DNA of 64,000 bases from Dromiciops gliroides. Lineage: Eukaryota > Chordata > Mammalia > Microbiotheria > Microbiotheriidae. Position 1 is the first letter of the stretch. Every line of letters begins with the position of its first letter. The notes beneath the pieces were generated by a model, which worked only from the letters and a program-made list of their open reading frames with translations, was not told the origin of the DNA and made no database searches. This document shows, one piece after another, positions 12,893-24,150 of this stretch. Location of the stretch: NCBI RefSeq assembly GCF_019393635.1, contig NC_057864.1, forward strand, positions 474,566,617 to 474,630,616. The letters are read 5' to 3'. The translations under genes and the position numbers were made by a program.

Positions 12893-13039
12893 GGGGCAGC
12901 TAGGTGGCTCAGTGAATAGAGCACCAGCCCTGGATTCAGGAGGATCTGAGTTCAAAATCCAGCCTCAGACACTAGACACTTAACTAGCTGTGTGACCCTG
13001 GGCAAGTCAGTTAATCCTTATTGCCCTGAAAAAAAAAAA
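12893..13039 (+). mobile_element. tRNA-derived SINE
   Basis: Head 'ggggcagctaggtggctcag', poly(A) 13028-13038. 'gtacctat' (before) and 'gtacctaa' (after) are likely target copies. Confidence 0.92.
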
Positions 13040-13650
13040 GTACCTAACAGCACTTCATAGTTTTGTTTAACACTACTTTTTTGGGTTTTGTATATTGAAA
13101 CATTTGTGTTTGTTAAGGTGATAATAAAAAGGGGGAGTGGAATCTTAGGAGTTAAACATCTAACACAGATGAGACCCCATTTTACAGATGAAGAGACTGA
13201 GGACCAGAAAAGCATTGTTCATGATCAGTGGAGCTGGAACTAGGATAATTGATTTAAAGCTAGAAAGGACCTTAGAGATCATCTATTCCCAGCCCCATTA
13301 TCTTACAGATGAAGAAACTGAGACCCACTGGGGTTGAATGATTTGTCCAAGGTTATACAAGTGAGCAGAGCCTGGCTTCTCCTGACTTCTGTTTCAGGGT
13401 TCCTTCTACTATAAAACATTGCTTTCCCTATGAAGTAATGTCTAATCCCAGGATTTTCTTGAGGGGGGACAGTAATGGGGTGGGGGTGGGGAGCAGGAGC
13501 ACCATTCTAAGGGCCACAGTTATACTGCAGGCAGCCACCCCTTCTGTAGAAGATTAATCATCTTTCATGTCACAACCATTATTATATATTGTCAAATCTG
13601 AGAAGGACCTCCCATTCCAACTGGTCCAACCTCATTTTTCACAGAAAGAT

Positions 13651-13903
13651 GGGGTGGGTAGGTGGCACAGTGAATAAAGCACCTGGCCTGAAGTCAGGAA
13701 GACCTGAGTTCAAATTCACTCTCAGATACTTGCTAATTGTTTGACCCTGGGCAAGTCACTTCACCCTATTTGCCTCAGTTCCCTCATCTGTAAAATGAGC
13801 TGAAGAAGGAAATGGTGAACCACTCCAATATTTTTGTCAAGAAAACTCCAAATGGGGTCATACAGAGTCAGACATGACTGAAAAATGACTAAACAACAAC
13901 AAC
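13651..13903 (+). mobile_element. Long-form SINE with RTE-like tail
   Basis: 'ggtaggtggcacagtgaata', then 'atctgtaaaatgagctgaag', 'accactccaatatttttgtc', and a tail 'agagtcagacatgactgaaa', 'acaacaacaac'. Confidence 0.88.
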
Positions 13904-14861
13904 CCATCCCCAAAGCTTCCACTCTACCCTCCAATCCCAAGAGAGGTTAAGCCACTCTACTCCAACTGCCCCAGTCCCTTTCTACCCTGCTGGCCTGAGC
14001 CTCTGCCCCCTTTCCACATCTCGCTCTGGAAATGATCATCCAACATTGGAAAGTGTGGAGTGATGCTGTCCTACCTCAGTGTTTCCTTCTGGGTGGTTCT
14101 GTGTGTAGCTCTTAGAATTGTTTGAGCTTCCACCATGGCTCAGAACTCACTGGCTTTCACATTCTCTAAATGAAACATGGTGGAATATTTGTTTAACTCA
14201 TGGATGGTTTCAGGAGTTGCCTTGGCCAACAAAAATCCCCTATGGGGTCTACCTTCAGGTGGCCTTTCCAACCGTAGCCAGGCTGGCCCTTGAAAAAGTA
14301 CAAGTGTGGTACTTGTGCATGAGGTATGAAAGAAGACCATTGGATGGGTCTCCTTTTTAGCCATCAGTTTATGGTCCTGTGATCCCAAGCCATTTTGTTC
14401 CCTGGGCCTCAGTTTCCTCATGTGTAACTAGATAATCTGGACTAGGTGTTCTCTGAGGTCTTTGTTGAGCTGGGACACTATCATTCTTCCCTGGTATTCA
14501 AAGGCTTTGCCTGAGGAGCCCTAGTGGATCTGGGAAAGTTTGAAAGGATTGGCCTGGTGATAGGTCACCTGTGACTCACAAGACCATAGACTTAGAGCTG
14601 AAAGATGCCTCAGAGGAGGTTATCCATCTAGTCGGATCCCATCATTTTACAGAAGTCACTGAAGCCTAAAGAGTTGAAGTGGTTAGCCTAAGGTCCCACG
14701 GGCAGGACTTGAACCCAGTTCCATGTCTAGCATGCAATCTGTCTCTCTAACATTTGAAGGAGAAAAGTTAGAAGACATCTAAAGCTAGGCCAGAACTTAC
14801 CTGGCTCTGCATTGTCTTTATCACAGACTAACTTTGTGATATTTATTTGTGCAATCATCAC

Positions 14862-14932
14862 GCACCCACTCACACACGCACATTCACACTCATAAACACA
14901 CACTCACACACACACACACACACACACACACC
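14862..14932. repeat. CA-rich microsatellite
   Basis: 'cacccactcacacacgcaca' leading to (CA)n at 14906-14930. Confidence 0.95.
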
Positions 14933-15371
14933 CCTAGACTGCAAGTTCTTTGGGTCCAGGAACGGCATCACTTCATCTCTGTCTCACTGGGGCATTTTAT
15001 TAAATTTTGTTAAATTGAGTCAAATTGGCCTTCTTAATCTGGCTTACATTTATGGACTGGACTGTAACTTCCAGGTGGATGTGAATCAATCACAGGGCAA
15101 TGATTTCTCTTCCAAATGACAGTGATAGATATATTAAGAAGGAGCGGCTTCACAAGAACCAGAGCCTCCCAGGCTGTCTGCCCACCTGCAACTGAATCTT
15201 GGCCATGGTGCCAATAATTTGAAGAGTTCTGAAATATATGATAGAGCCAAAATTCCGGGCTCTGGGCTACAAGGATCTCCTTCAATCAAATCTAGCCTCC
15301 ATCCATCTGTCCATCAATAGAGTCAAGACAAGAAGTATTTATTGTTGTGTCTGCTGTGTGGCTGTTCTATG

Positions 15372-15612
15372 GAAGCCAGGTGGCACAGTGCATTTAGAGT
15401 CAGGAAGGCCTGAGTCCAAATCCAGCCTCGGACACTTCCTCTGTGAACCCAGGCAAGTTATTCAACCCCCATCTGCCTCAGTTTTCTCCCCTGTAAAATG
15501 GGGATAATAAGAGAACCTCCCTCCTAGGGTTGTTGGGAGGATTAAATGAGATAATTATCGTAAAGTGCTTACCACGTGCCTGGCACATAGTAAGTGCTTA
15601 ATCAATATTTGG
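15372..15612 (+). repeat. MIR/THER-type SINE
   Basis: 'tggcacagtgcatttagagt', 'atctgcctcagttttctccc', 'taaaatggggataataagag', 'ttgttgggaggattaaatga', 'cacatagtaagtgcttaatc'. Nearly full length. Confidence 0.75.
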
Positions 15613-15892
15613 TCCCTCCCCCCACCACCAAGGGTCAAGCACTGTACAGAGCACTTCATTACATGCTGTTAACAAGCATGTGTTCAGATGACAAAGAGCA
15701 GAATCTGACTCCCTGTTTTTATAACAAGATACCCTTGGATTTTGACTTCCTGTTTTGCCTGGCCATAAGTCTCCAAAATGTGGCTCCCTGGAGGATGTAG
15801 TGGCAGGCACTGAGCTAAGTGCTGGGGATACAAGAGCAAAAGGAAACAGATCCTGCCCTCGAGGGGCTTACATTCTGTCAGGAGGAAGCATG

Positions 15893-16075
15893 ATGTAATG
15901 GACAGAGAATTGGACTTGGACCCAAGACGACCTGAGTTTGAATTCTGCCTCACACTCTTCCTTGCTCTGTGGCCCTGAGAGCATCAGTTAATTTCTCTGG
16001 GTCTCATTTTCCTGTAAAATGAAAAGGCTGGACTCAGTCACCTCTAGGGTCCCTTCCAATATTGGACCTATGGTC
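15893..16075 (+). repeat. MIR-type SINE
   Basis: 'gagaattggacttggaccca', 'gtctcattttcctgtaaaat', 'gggtcccttccaatattgga'. Confidence 0.6.
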
Positions 16076-16205
16076 CCATGTGTGTGTAGAAGATTTAAAA
16101 ATGGCTATTTGTGAGGAGAGAAGGGGCAGCACAAGCTGCTGTGGGTAGGTTAAGGTTGGGGAGGGGAGATATGATGGTCAAGAGCAAGGATAGAGAAGTC
16201 TCCCA

Positions 16206-16356
16206 GGGGGGCAGCTAGGTGGTACTGCAGTGGATAAAGCACTGGCCCTGGATTCAGGAGGACCTGAGTTCAAATCCTGCCTAAGACACTTGTCACTTAC
16301 TAGCTGTGTGGCCCTGGGCAAGTCACTTAACCCTCATTGCCCTGCACACAAAAAAA
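16206..16356 (+). mobile_element. tRNA-derived SINE
   Basis: Full copy ending 'ccctgcacacaaaaaaa'. A perfect 12-bp duplication agaagtctccca is at 16194-16205 and 16357-16368. Confidence 0.96.
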
Positions 16357-16379
16357 AGAAGTCTCCCAAATAGATCTGG

Positions 16380-17330
16380 CAGACAATCACGGTACCCCTG
16401 GAGTCAGCCCCACATACATCAATCAATAAGATACTCTACACCCAGATACCTTTATCAGGTGAAAATGACTTTGATTGAGTTACAGAATCAGTTAATCAAC
16501 TGACATGATGTCTCAACAAGATTGTCAGCACCAAAGGTTTTTAATCTTTTTTCCATCATGGATCTTTCGGCAGTCTGGTGAAGCTTTCTTGGAATAATAG
16601 CCAAGCCCTTGAGCTTCAAGGTGGGAGGAGAGTGTTCCTATCTTGCTCTCTCCTCCCCATCACTAATAACCTTTTTACTGGAGAGATTGGACCAATAACA
16701 GGAAACCCAGGTAGCTGGCGGAGGATGAGTAAGACAAACAAGGACATAGATGGATACAGATGGCTGTCCACCATAGAGGAATCAATTCCATGAAGTATGA
16801 ACCTTTATGGAAGAAAAAAATGGAATCCAGTTATGGACTCTAGAAATGCACAGTCTTCAAAGCCTAGAAAAGAGCTACACCTAAGGGGAACTTCAAAGGT
16901 ATTCTAGAAAGAAAACTTTCTATCAAGAAAGAAAAGGACTCTGAGTTGCCAGGATTTTTAAGGCCCCCCACATGTGTTCCCACTATTTGTACTTAATTTC
17001 AAGTTTCTACCCACTTTCTCCACAGGCCCTGTGTTTACTTGTGGGAAACTATACCCAAGACTTTCAGGGAGAATATTATGATGTCTATGATAACTTTGTA
17101 GCTGTTCTTGCTAAGTATCTTAGAAAAAAATCTTTGCTAAAAGCTCATTGAAACTCCTGGCTAATAATCAGCCATACATACATTGGTGGGGGCTCATGAG
17201 TCACAGTTCTGGAAACATATCCCCTCAGAGTGAGCCAACAGAACCCTGAGTGAGTGTGATAACCACCTTCTGGTGACCCAATCCATCAGTAGGAGTGGGA
17301 ATTGGGAAAGTGGTCCCTGAGAGAGTGCTC
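16380..17330. other. Unassigned intergenic stretch
   Basis: About 950 bases without a gene or a recognised element. Short frames only; some AT-rich decay typical of old repeats. Nothing supportable. Confidence 0.5.
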
Positions 17331-18419
17331 CAGGAGAATGGATCTAGAAATTGGACCTCAGAGATCATCTGATCTAAACCCCTCATTTTACAGGGCAGTC
17401 TAACTGAGGAGCAAGCAGCAGAATCAGGATTTGAACCCAACTCCTCGGACTGCTGAGATAGTACTCTCTCTAAACTCCAGGGCTACAGTGCAGGCCTGGC
17501 CGCCAATGCTCCTCAAGAGATCCTTTCTGTCTCCAAGATAAAGGCATCGTTGGGCAGCCCAGTACCTGCCATTTGTCCTCTGAAATAGTAACGGGGGAGA
17601 AGGGTTGTAGGCATGAGCGCTGACAAGGCGGGCTGCTTTATGGAGCCGACTGTGGGAGGAAATTTATGTTTTGATTTCCTGCCCAGGCTCATGAATAAGA
17701 AGCACACCTCAACCTGGGGGCCTCCGGGGAAGCTGCTCTGATTTGGAAAAAGAAAGAGAAATGAGCTGGAAAAGAAGAGAGCTGGAGAGAAAGAGCTGAA
17801 TATGAAACTTTGTCTAGTCTGCAGGGTTGGCCTTCATAGAGCCCCACCTGTGCCCTTATCTCCCCTCAGTGGGGACCTGCCTCTCACCATCAGGCCCTTC
17901 CTGACCCTGGGCCCTCCCCAACCCTCCTAGAAGACCCCCTGCTACAGAAATAAGGGCCGAGTTGCAGGTTTTGAGTCACAAGTCCTAGGTTCCAGTTCTG
18001 GTCTCTTTTCTTCTTCAAATCTCTCTCCTTCTCTGGGTCCTTCTCTGTCAAATGAGGGACTCAAATTAGATGATGTCTAAGATGCTTTCCAGCCCCTGCT
18101 CATCATCAATCCCGATCATTTCTTTGTTCTCTTCTTTCCTCTCCTTTTCCTCCCACAATTCCTTCTGCTTTGCACCAAGATGATCAGTGGCCTCCCACGC
18201 CTTTTCAACAGCCTTCTTCCCTGTTACAGTGTCCCCTCTGCTAAGTGTTCGGAACCCTTATGGTGCCTTTCTGAGTGCCCGAGACCCTCCACCCCAATCT
18301 TTCCTCATTAACTTTCCCCACTCTGCCTCAGCTTCCAGAACCTGCTCCTAGTTCCCAGCCCCACACTGGCAGTCTCTTGATAAGAAGCTGAGAGGGAATT
18401 TTTCTGCTCCTCTGTTTGG

Positions 18420-18690
18420 CATCCAAGCCCTTCCCAACCTGGCTCCTACTGATTATACATCCTTCCCCCTCACACATTCTGTGCTCCAACCAAATGGCTT
18501 GCTATTCCCCTAGACAACATTCCATCTTTCACTGCTGTGCCTTTGTAAGGCTATTCTCCCATGCCTGAAATGTTCTCTCTACTCATCTCCACCTCTGGAG
18601 ACCCCTAGTTCCTTTCCAGGATCAGTTCTGATGCCCCCTGATTATTAGTTCCTTCACATACAACCCCTACTAAAAAAAATAACTTTCCAT
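18420..18690 (+). repeat. L2-type LINE fragment
   Basis: 'ctgtgctccaaccaaatggc', 'cccatgcctgaaatgttctc', 'ccaggatcagttctgatgcc' follow the L2 3' UTR order. It ends close to the RTE. Confidence 0.5.
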
Positions 18691-18699
18691 TTAATCTTC

Positions 18700-19700
18700 A
18701 TATATTCTGTATATCATATGTAAAATGGCTATCTGATGAGGCTTTACAAATAACTGAGGAAAGAATGAAAGCAGAAGATGAAGAAGAAAAAGATATACCC
18801 AACTGAATGCAGAATTCCAGAGAAGAGCAAGGAGAAATAAGAAGGGTGTTTTTTTTTTAAACTGAGGAATGCAGAGAAATAGAAGAAAATAATAGAATGG
18901 GAAAGGCAAGAGATCTCTTCAAGAAAATTAGAAATATCAAGGGGATGTTTCATGCAAAAACCGGGCATGATAAAAGACAAAATGTGGTAGGGATTTAACA
19001 GAAGTAAAAGAGATTAATAATATCCAGAAGAACTATAAAAAAAAATATCTTAACCTCACCAATAACCACAATGATGTGATTACTGATCTAGAGCCAGACA
19101 TCCTGGAGAATGAAGTCAAGTGGGCCTTAGGTAACATTGCTAACAATAAGGCTTGTGGAAATGAATGAATTCCAGCTGAGCTATTTAAAACCCTAAAAGA
19201 CTATGCTGTTAAAGTGCTACACTCAGTATGCCAGCAAATTTGGAAAACACAACAGTGGCCACTGGATTTGAAAAGATCATTTTTTGTCCCAATCCTAAAG
19301 AAGGGTAATTCCAAAGAATGCTCAAATTACTGAACAATTGCACTCATTTCATATACTGAGAAAGTTTTGCTTAAGACTCTGCAAGTTAGGCATCAGCAAT
19401 GTGTAAGTCAAGACTTACCAGAAGAGCAGACGGGTTTTCAAGGAGGCAAAGGAACTAAAGACCAAATTACCAACATTTGCTGGATTATGGAAAATTCAAG
19501 GGAGTTCCAGAAAAACATTTACTTCTGTTTCATTGACTACATTAAAGCCTCAACTGTGTAGATCACAACAAAAAGCAAGTCCTCAATGAGATGGGAGTGC
19601 CAGATCATCTTACTTGTCCCCTGAGGAACCTGTTTGTAGCTGAGAAGCAGCAGTTAGAACCAAACATGGGATGACTGATTGGTTTAAGAGTGGAAAAAGA
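18700..19700 (+). pseudogene. RTE/BovB-type LINE, reverse transcriptase part (first piece)
   Basis: Conceptual translation across several frames shows the RTE-clade polyprotein: RYTQLNAEFQ-like sequence near 18800, GKARDLFKKI near 18905, CQQIWKTQQWP near 19240, and KGNSKECSNY near 19310. Then QTGFQGGKGTKDQITNICWI at about 19432 and NIYFCFIDYIKAS at about 19516, which is RT motif A with F-x-D. Stops and frameshifts break it. It resumes after 23161, so this is one element opened by later insertions. Confidence 0.85.
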
Positions 19701-19703
19701 AGG

Positions 19704-19741
19704 GGCAGCTAGGTGGCGAAGTGGATAAAGCGCCTACCCTG
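19704..19741 (+). mobile_element. tRNA-derived SINE, 5' piece (split by LTR)
   Basis: SINE head 'ggggcagctaggtggcgaag' to 'cgcctaccctg'. It stops in mid-element at an LTR border. The remainder begins at 23043 with 'cttggattcagg'. The SINE itself sits inside the RTE: 'aagagtggaaaaagaa' precedes it, and 'aagagtggaaaaggag' follows the other piece at 23161, an imperfect target-site duplication. Confidence 0.9.
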
Positions 19742-19817
19742 TGTGATGTTTAAAATCTATATTGTGTGATAGCCTTAAATTAGAAGCTTTAGCACCAATC
19801 TTTGGGCATTAAACATT
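19742..19817 (-). mobile_element. ERV-type LTR 'A', distal piece (U5/R end)
   Basis: Begins TGTGATGTTTAAAA right at the SINE break. On the minus strand AATAAA is present at 19814-19809, consistent with the R/U5 part of a minus-oriented LTR. The rest of the LTR is at 22697-23042, after the L1 insertion. The flanking 4 bases are cctg (19738-19741) and cttg (23043-23046), a 4-bp duplication with one change. No internal coding region is present, so it is a solo LTR. Confidence 0.7.
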
Positions 19818-20453
19818 TATTAAAGCATACAGAGCTCCCGAACTCATGACACGATCGCTCCAAAAAACATCTAAATAACACCATAGGAAAATGCCCAGAG
19901 CAGCAAAACTCACAGAAGAATGTGTTGAAATCATCTTCTAACCAAGAATGGCTTGGAAGGTCAGAAGGAGGGAGCTGCTGTGCTGATAGAGGAGTCGAGC
20001 CCAACCCCACAGTCACCCCGACACAGATCCAGTCCCAGGAAGGCCTCACCAGAGAAGTAGACCCCCAGAGCCTCTGAATCAGCTGAAGCACCAGTGTTGT
20101 CTGAAACTAAACTCACTGTCTGGTGAATGGGCTGAGCCCTGGGCAGGGGGTATATGCTGGTGCTAAGGCAGAACTTGGATTTTACACCCCTGCTAAAAAC
20201 CAGGAGGTAGACTCGAGTAGCAGTGGCCCAGTCAGAGCTAACAACCACAACACACAAAGCTGGTTGATTAGCAAGTTGGTCTGGGGTCATCTACGTATCA
20301 GGGAACAGGCCAGGCGAGTGAAGAACCTGATCCTCCTTAAATCATACCACCTGGGACTTCTTAAGCTTGGGATACTGCAGCCTGGAAACAGTGCCCCACT
20401 TTAAGGAGCTAAAAGTCTAGTAAAGGAAAGGCAAGATGAACTGACAGAGAAAG

Positions 20454-21410
20454 GTGAGGACCATAGAAAGTTTCTTCAGTAACAAGGAAGACCAAGGGGC
20501 ACCTTCAGAGGAAAATGTCAACATCAGGGCCCCTATATCTAAAGCATTTTCCAAGAAAAATACGAATTGGTCTCAGGCCATAGAGGTGATCAAAAAGGAC
20601 TTTGAAGATAAAGATGGAGAGGTAGAGGTAAAAATGGAAAGAGAAATGAGGGTGATGCAGGAAAAACATGAGAAAAAAGTCAACAGCTTGAAAAGTCAAA
20701 TTGGCCAAATGGAAAAGGAGGTACAAAAGCTCTCTGATGAAAACAATTGCCTAAGAATGAGGATTGAACAAATGGAAGCCAGTGACTTTATGAGAAACCA
20801 AGACATAATAAAGCAAATCCAAATGAATAAAAAATAGAGGGCAATGTGAAATATCTTCTGGGAAAAACTTCTGACCTGGAAAATAAGTCCAGGAGAGAGA
20901 ATTTGAAAATTATTGGTCTACCTGAAAACCATGATCAAGGAAAGAGCTTAGACACCATCTTCCAAGATATTCTCAGGGAAAATTGCCCTGAAATTCTAGA
21001 AGAAGCTAAAATAGAAATTGAAAGAATGCATTGATCACCTCCAGAAAGAGATCCCAAAAGGAAAACTCCCAGGAATATTATAGCTAAATTCCAGAGCTCT
21101 CAGGTCAAGGAGAAAATATTGCAAGCTGCCAAAAAGAAAGAATTCAAGTACTGTGGAGCCCCAGTCAGGATAGCACAAGATCTAGCAGCTTCTATATTAA
21201 AGGACTGGAGGGCATGGAATATGATATTCCAAAGAGCAAAGGAAATGGAATTATAACCAAAAATCACCTACCCAGCAAAACTCAGCATAATCTTTCAGCG
21301 GAAAAAATGGGGCTTTAATGAAAAAGAAGACTTTCAGATATTTGTGATGAGAAGACCTGAACTGAATGGCAAATTTGACTTTCAAATACAAGACCCTAGA
21401 GAACCATAAA
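20454..21410 (+). pseudogene. L1 ORF1-like protein, broken
   Basis: L1 ORF1p (RNA-binding trimeric chaperone of the L1 RNP). The first frame (20454-20837) shows a charged, heptad-like coiled coil (KVNSLKSQIGQMEKEVQKLS) and ends at TAG. After a frame change, 20846-21034 gives KSRRENLKIIGLPEN, the RRM-entry signature of ORF1p. 21040-21240 continues with RNIIAKFQSSQVKEKILQAA and RAWNMIFQRAKEME, the C-terminal domain. At least two frame disruptions and several stops make it a pseudogene. No ATG is seen at the start of the first frame. Confidence 0.85.
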
Positions 21411-21417
21411 AAGTTGG

Positions 21418-21540
21418 AGCTGGGGGACATACCTGGGGTCATGCAGTGGGTGACTGTCTTGTGTCTGAGGCTGGGTTTTGGCTGGGATCCCCCTGGGCCC
21501 AGGGGTGATGCTTTGTCCACTGTGTCACTTAGCTAGGTGA
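21418..21540 (-). mobile_element. Diverged SINE in the half-L1
   Basis: Minus-oriented SINE: '...gtgtctgaggctgggttttg', 'tttgtccactgtgtcactta', 'gctagg'. It is more diverged than other copies, and lies just after the ORF1 stop. Confidence 0.7.
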
Positions 21541-21976
21541 TGACATCTTTAGGGTTAAACTGAGGGGTGAAGGGAATTCACTGGGGGAGGGGGAAGGGCA
21601 GAAGTGAAATCCTACATGAAAGTAACAGGAAAAGGCCTATGGAGTGGGGGAAGAGATGGGAGAGGAGCAGGGCAGTAAATGAATTTTATACTCATCAGAA
21701 AAGGCTCAAAGACCTTAAACTCATCGGAGCTGCCTCAAGGAGGGACTAACACACACACTCAACTGGGTGGAGTAATCTCTCTAACCCTGCAGGAAAATAG
21801 GAGGGTGAAGGGGATAAAGAGAGAGGGGCAAAAGAAGGAAGGACAGAGTGGGGGAGGGGACAGACAGAAGCAAATACCTTTCAAAGAGTGATAGGATGGA
21901 AGAAGATGGATAATAGAATAAATAACATGGGGAAGGGAATAGGATGGAAGGGAAACAGTTAACAATAGTAATCATG

Positions 21977-22132
21977 GGGGAAGCTAGATGGTGCAGTGGA
22001 TAAAGCACTGGCCCTGGATTCAGGAGTACCTGAGTTCAAATCTGGCCTCAGACACTTAACATTTACTAGCTGTGTGACCCTGGGCAAGTCACTTAACCCC
22101 AATTGCCTCACCAAAAAAAAGAAAGAAAGAAA
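21977..22132 (+). mobile_element. tRNA-derived SINE
   Basis: Full SINE head to A-rich/GAAA tail in the half-L1 3' region. A perfect 16-bp duplication flanks it: aacaatagtaatcatg at 21961-21976 and 22133-22148. Confidence 0.95.
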
Positions 22133-22696
22133 AACAATAGTAATCATGAAAAAGAGAAAAGGGGGGAAAACTGTACAAAAATATTTCTAGCAACTCTTGG
22201 TGGAGGCTAAGAATTGAGAATCAAGGGAATGTCCATCAGTTGAGGAATGATGGAAAAAGCTGTGCTATGTGATTGTGGTGGAATGGTCTTATGCTACAGG
22301 AAATGACAAACAGAATGATCCCCAAAAAACCTGGAAAGACTAATGAACATTGGTGTATAGTGAAGTGAGCAGAGCTGGGAGGACAATGTGACAGCAGTAT
22401 TATTCAATGAGAAATTGTGAATGACTTAACTACTCTCAGCAGTGCAATGATCCAAGACAATCCAAAGGAACTAACGAGGAAGCTTACTATGCACCCCTAT
22501 AGAAAGAACTGATAAAAAGAACACTTGTGGATTGTACATATATAACCTGGTTGCAATCTTGTGGAGGGGGGAGGAAAGGGAGGGAAAGAGGGAGAAAAAT
22601 TTGGAACTCTGAATCTTATGAAAATAAATGTTGAAAACTACCCTTACATGTAACTGGAAAATAAAAATAAATATTTGTTGCTATTAAAGCATACAG

Positions 22697-23042
22697 GTAT
22701 TCACATGGAGTTCAGAAAGTTAAGGAAAGGCCTATCTAGCCTAGAGTTCCAGCCTGGTCGGGTTCTTCCTCAAGTCCTCAGTCATGAGCCTGCTTCAATC
22801 ACAAACTCCCCAGCAAACTGAGTGTGGAAGCTTTTTATGGAGGCGGTCCTTACACACCGTTTCAAGCTGATTGGTTGGCATCATCCAAATCCATTGGTTC
22901 ACTGGATAGCCAGGTGTGATTACAATCTAGTTAACCTGAAGTAGGCTCATCAGCAGTCAATAACTCTCACTTGATTCAATCAGTTTAGATTAATCTCCAG
23001 GTGGGTCTTTGAGTATCTGCTAAATCCCATTATTTTATCACA
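22697..23042 (-). mobile_element. ERV-type LTR 'A', U3 side
   Basis: Ends ...TTTTATCACA at the SINE border, so the whole LTR has TG...CA ends (TGTGA/TCACA). On the minus strand it shows CCAAT motifs (plus 'attgg' at about 22870 and 22893) followed by ATAAAAAG (about 22838-22831). The order then continues to AATAAA in the distal piece: U3, TATA and poly(A) in the right order for minus orientation. The block around 22840-22900 resembles LTR B at about 34722-34800 ('aggcggtc' and 'gattggtt' spacing). Confidence 0.72.
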
Positions 23043-23160
23043 CTTGGATTCAGGAAGACTTGAGTTCAAATCTGACCTCAGACACTTGACACTTTCTAGC
23101 TGTGTGACCCTGGGCAAATCACTTAACCCTTATTGCCCCACAAAACAAAACAAAACAAAA
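23043..23160 (+). mobile_element. tRNA-derived SINE, 3' piece (split by LTR)
   Basis: Continues the SINE that starts at 19704: 'cttggattcagg', B-box-like 'gagttcaaatctg', 'ctgtgtgaccctgggcaaat', and a (CAAAA)n tail. The right-hand target-site copy for the SINE follows directly. Confidence 0.9.
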
Positions 23161-24150
23161 AAGAGTGGAAAAGGAGTATGACAAAGCTGTATATTGTTGC
23201 CTTATTTATTTAACTGATATGCAGAGTACATCATATTAAATACCAGGCTAGATGAATCAAGTAAGAATTAAGGCTACCGGGAGAAAAATTTGGAACTCTA
23301 AATCTTATGAAAATGAATGTTGAAAACTATCCTTACATGTGAATGGGAAATAAATAAATGAGAAACCTGAGGTAGCCAAAAAAAAAAAAAAAAGAATTAA
23401 GGCTGCCAGTAGAAATATCAACAATCTCAGATAACAGAAAATGAAGAACTAAGAAGTTTCTTGATGAGAATGAAAAAGGAGAGTGTGGAGCTTAACATAA
23501 AAAACACTAAGATCTTGGCAACTGGTCCCATCACTTTCTGACAAATAGAGAAAAGGAAAATGGAAGCAGTGTAAAATGTTATGTTCTTGGGCTCAAAGAT
23601 CACTGCAAATGGTAACTGAAGCCATGAAATTAAAACACTTGCTCCTTGGAAGGACAGTTATGGCAAATCTTAACAGCATCCTAAAAAGAGACATCACCTT
23701 GCCAACAAAGGTCCATGGAGTCAAAACTATGGTATCTCCAGTAGTAATATTTGACTATGAGAGTTAGACTCTAAGGAAAGTTGAGCACTGAAAAATCAAG
23801 ACTTTCACATTGTGGGGCTGGAGAAGATTTTTGAAGGTCCCTTTGACAGCAAGGAAATAAATCTGCCAATACTTAAATTAATTCAGACTACTCATTAGAA
23901 GGACAAATACTGAAGCTTAAATACATTGGCCGCTTAATGGGAAGGTGGGACTCTGAAAAAGAATTGATGTTGAGAAAGACTGAAGGCAAAAGGACAAGGG
24001 GACAGCAGAGGATGAGATATATAGATGGTGTCATGGAAACAATGAATATGAACTTGGGCAGAGTTTGGGACATAGTAAAGGAAGGAAGGGCCTAGTGCAC
24101 TGTGGTCCATGGGGTCAGACATGACTGAATAACTGAACAACAAATACAGC
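23161..24150 (+). pseudogene. RTE/BovB-type LINE, 3' piece with BovB-like tail
   Basis: Continues the element broken at 19700. Motifs include 'acttgctccttggaaggaca' (LLLGR-like, ~23638), 'gacatcaccttgccaacaaa' (DITLPTK, ~23691) and 'actttcacattgtggggctg' (~23802), all degenerate. It closes with 'ggggtcagacatgactgaat' at about 24112, the tail typical of RTE/BovB elements. A 5'-truncated L1 interrupts it at 23279-23391. Non-functional. Confidence 0.85.
23279..23391 (+). mobile_element. 5'-truncated L1 3' end (short)
   Basis: Only the last part of L1 ('aatttggaactctaaatc', 'tgttgaaaactatcctt', 'aataaataaatg'). It has a second A-run after 'agaaacctgaggtagcc'. The duplication aagaattaaggctacc (23263-23278) is repeated with one change at 23392-23407. 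It is inserted in the RTE. Confidence 0.88.

Larger units (their letters stand above)
19833..22681 (+). mobile_element. Half-L1 (HAL1-like) element lacking ORF2
   Basis: Flanked by a perfect 15-bp duplication, tattaaagcatacag (19818-19832 and 22682-22696). Content in order: 5' UTR-like sequence (19833-20450), degenerate ORF1 (20454-21410), then only about 1.1 kb (excluding inserts under 0.9 kb) of 3' UTR ending 'aactggaaaataaaaataaa'. There is no reverse transcriptase or endonuclease coding between ORF1 and the 3' UTR. Known HAL1s are L1 derivatives with ORF1 only. An internal deletion of a full L1 is the alternative. Two SINEs (21418 and 21977) are inserted. Confidence 0.75.

Noticed and set aside
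20454-20837. Novel coiled-coil gene
   Set aside because: It is the N-terminal part of a broken L1 ORF1; the downstream ORF1 domains follow in another frame and L1 3' UTR closes the element.
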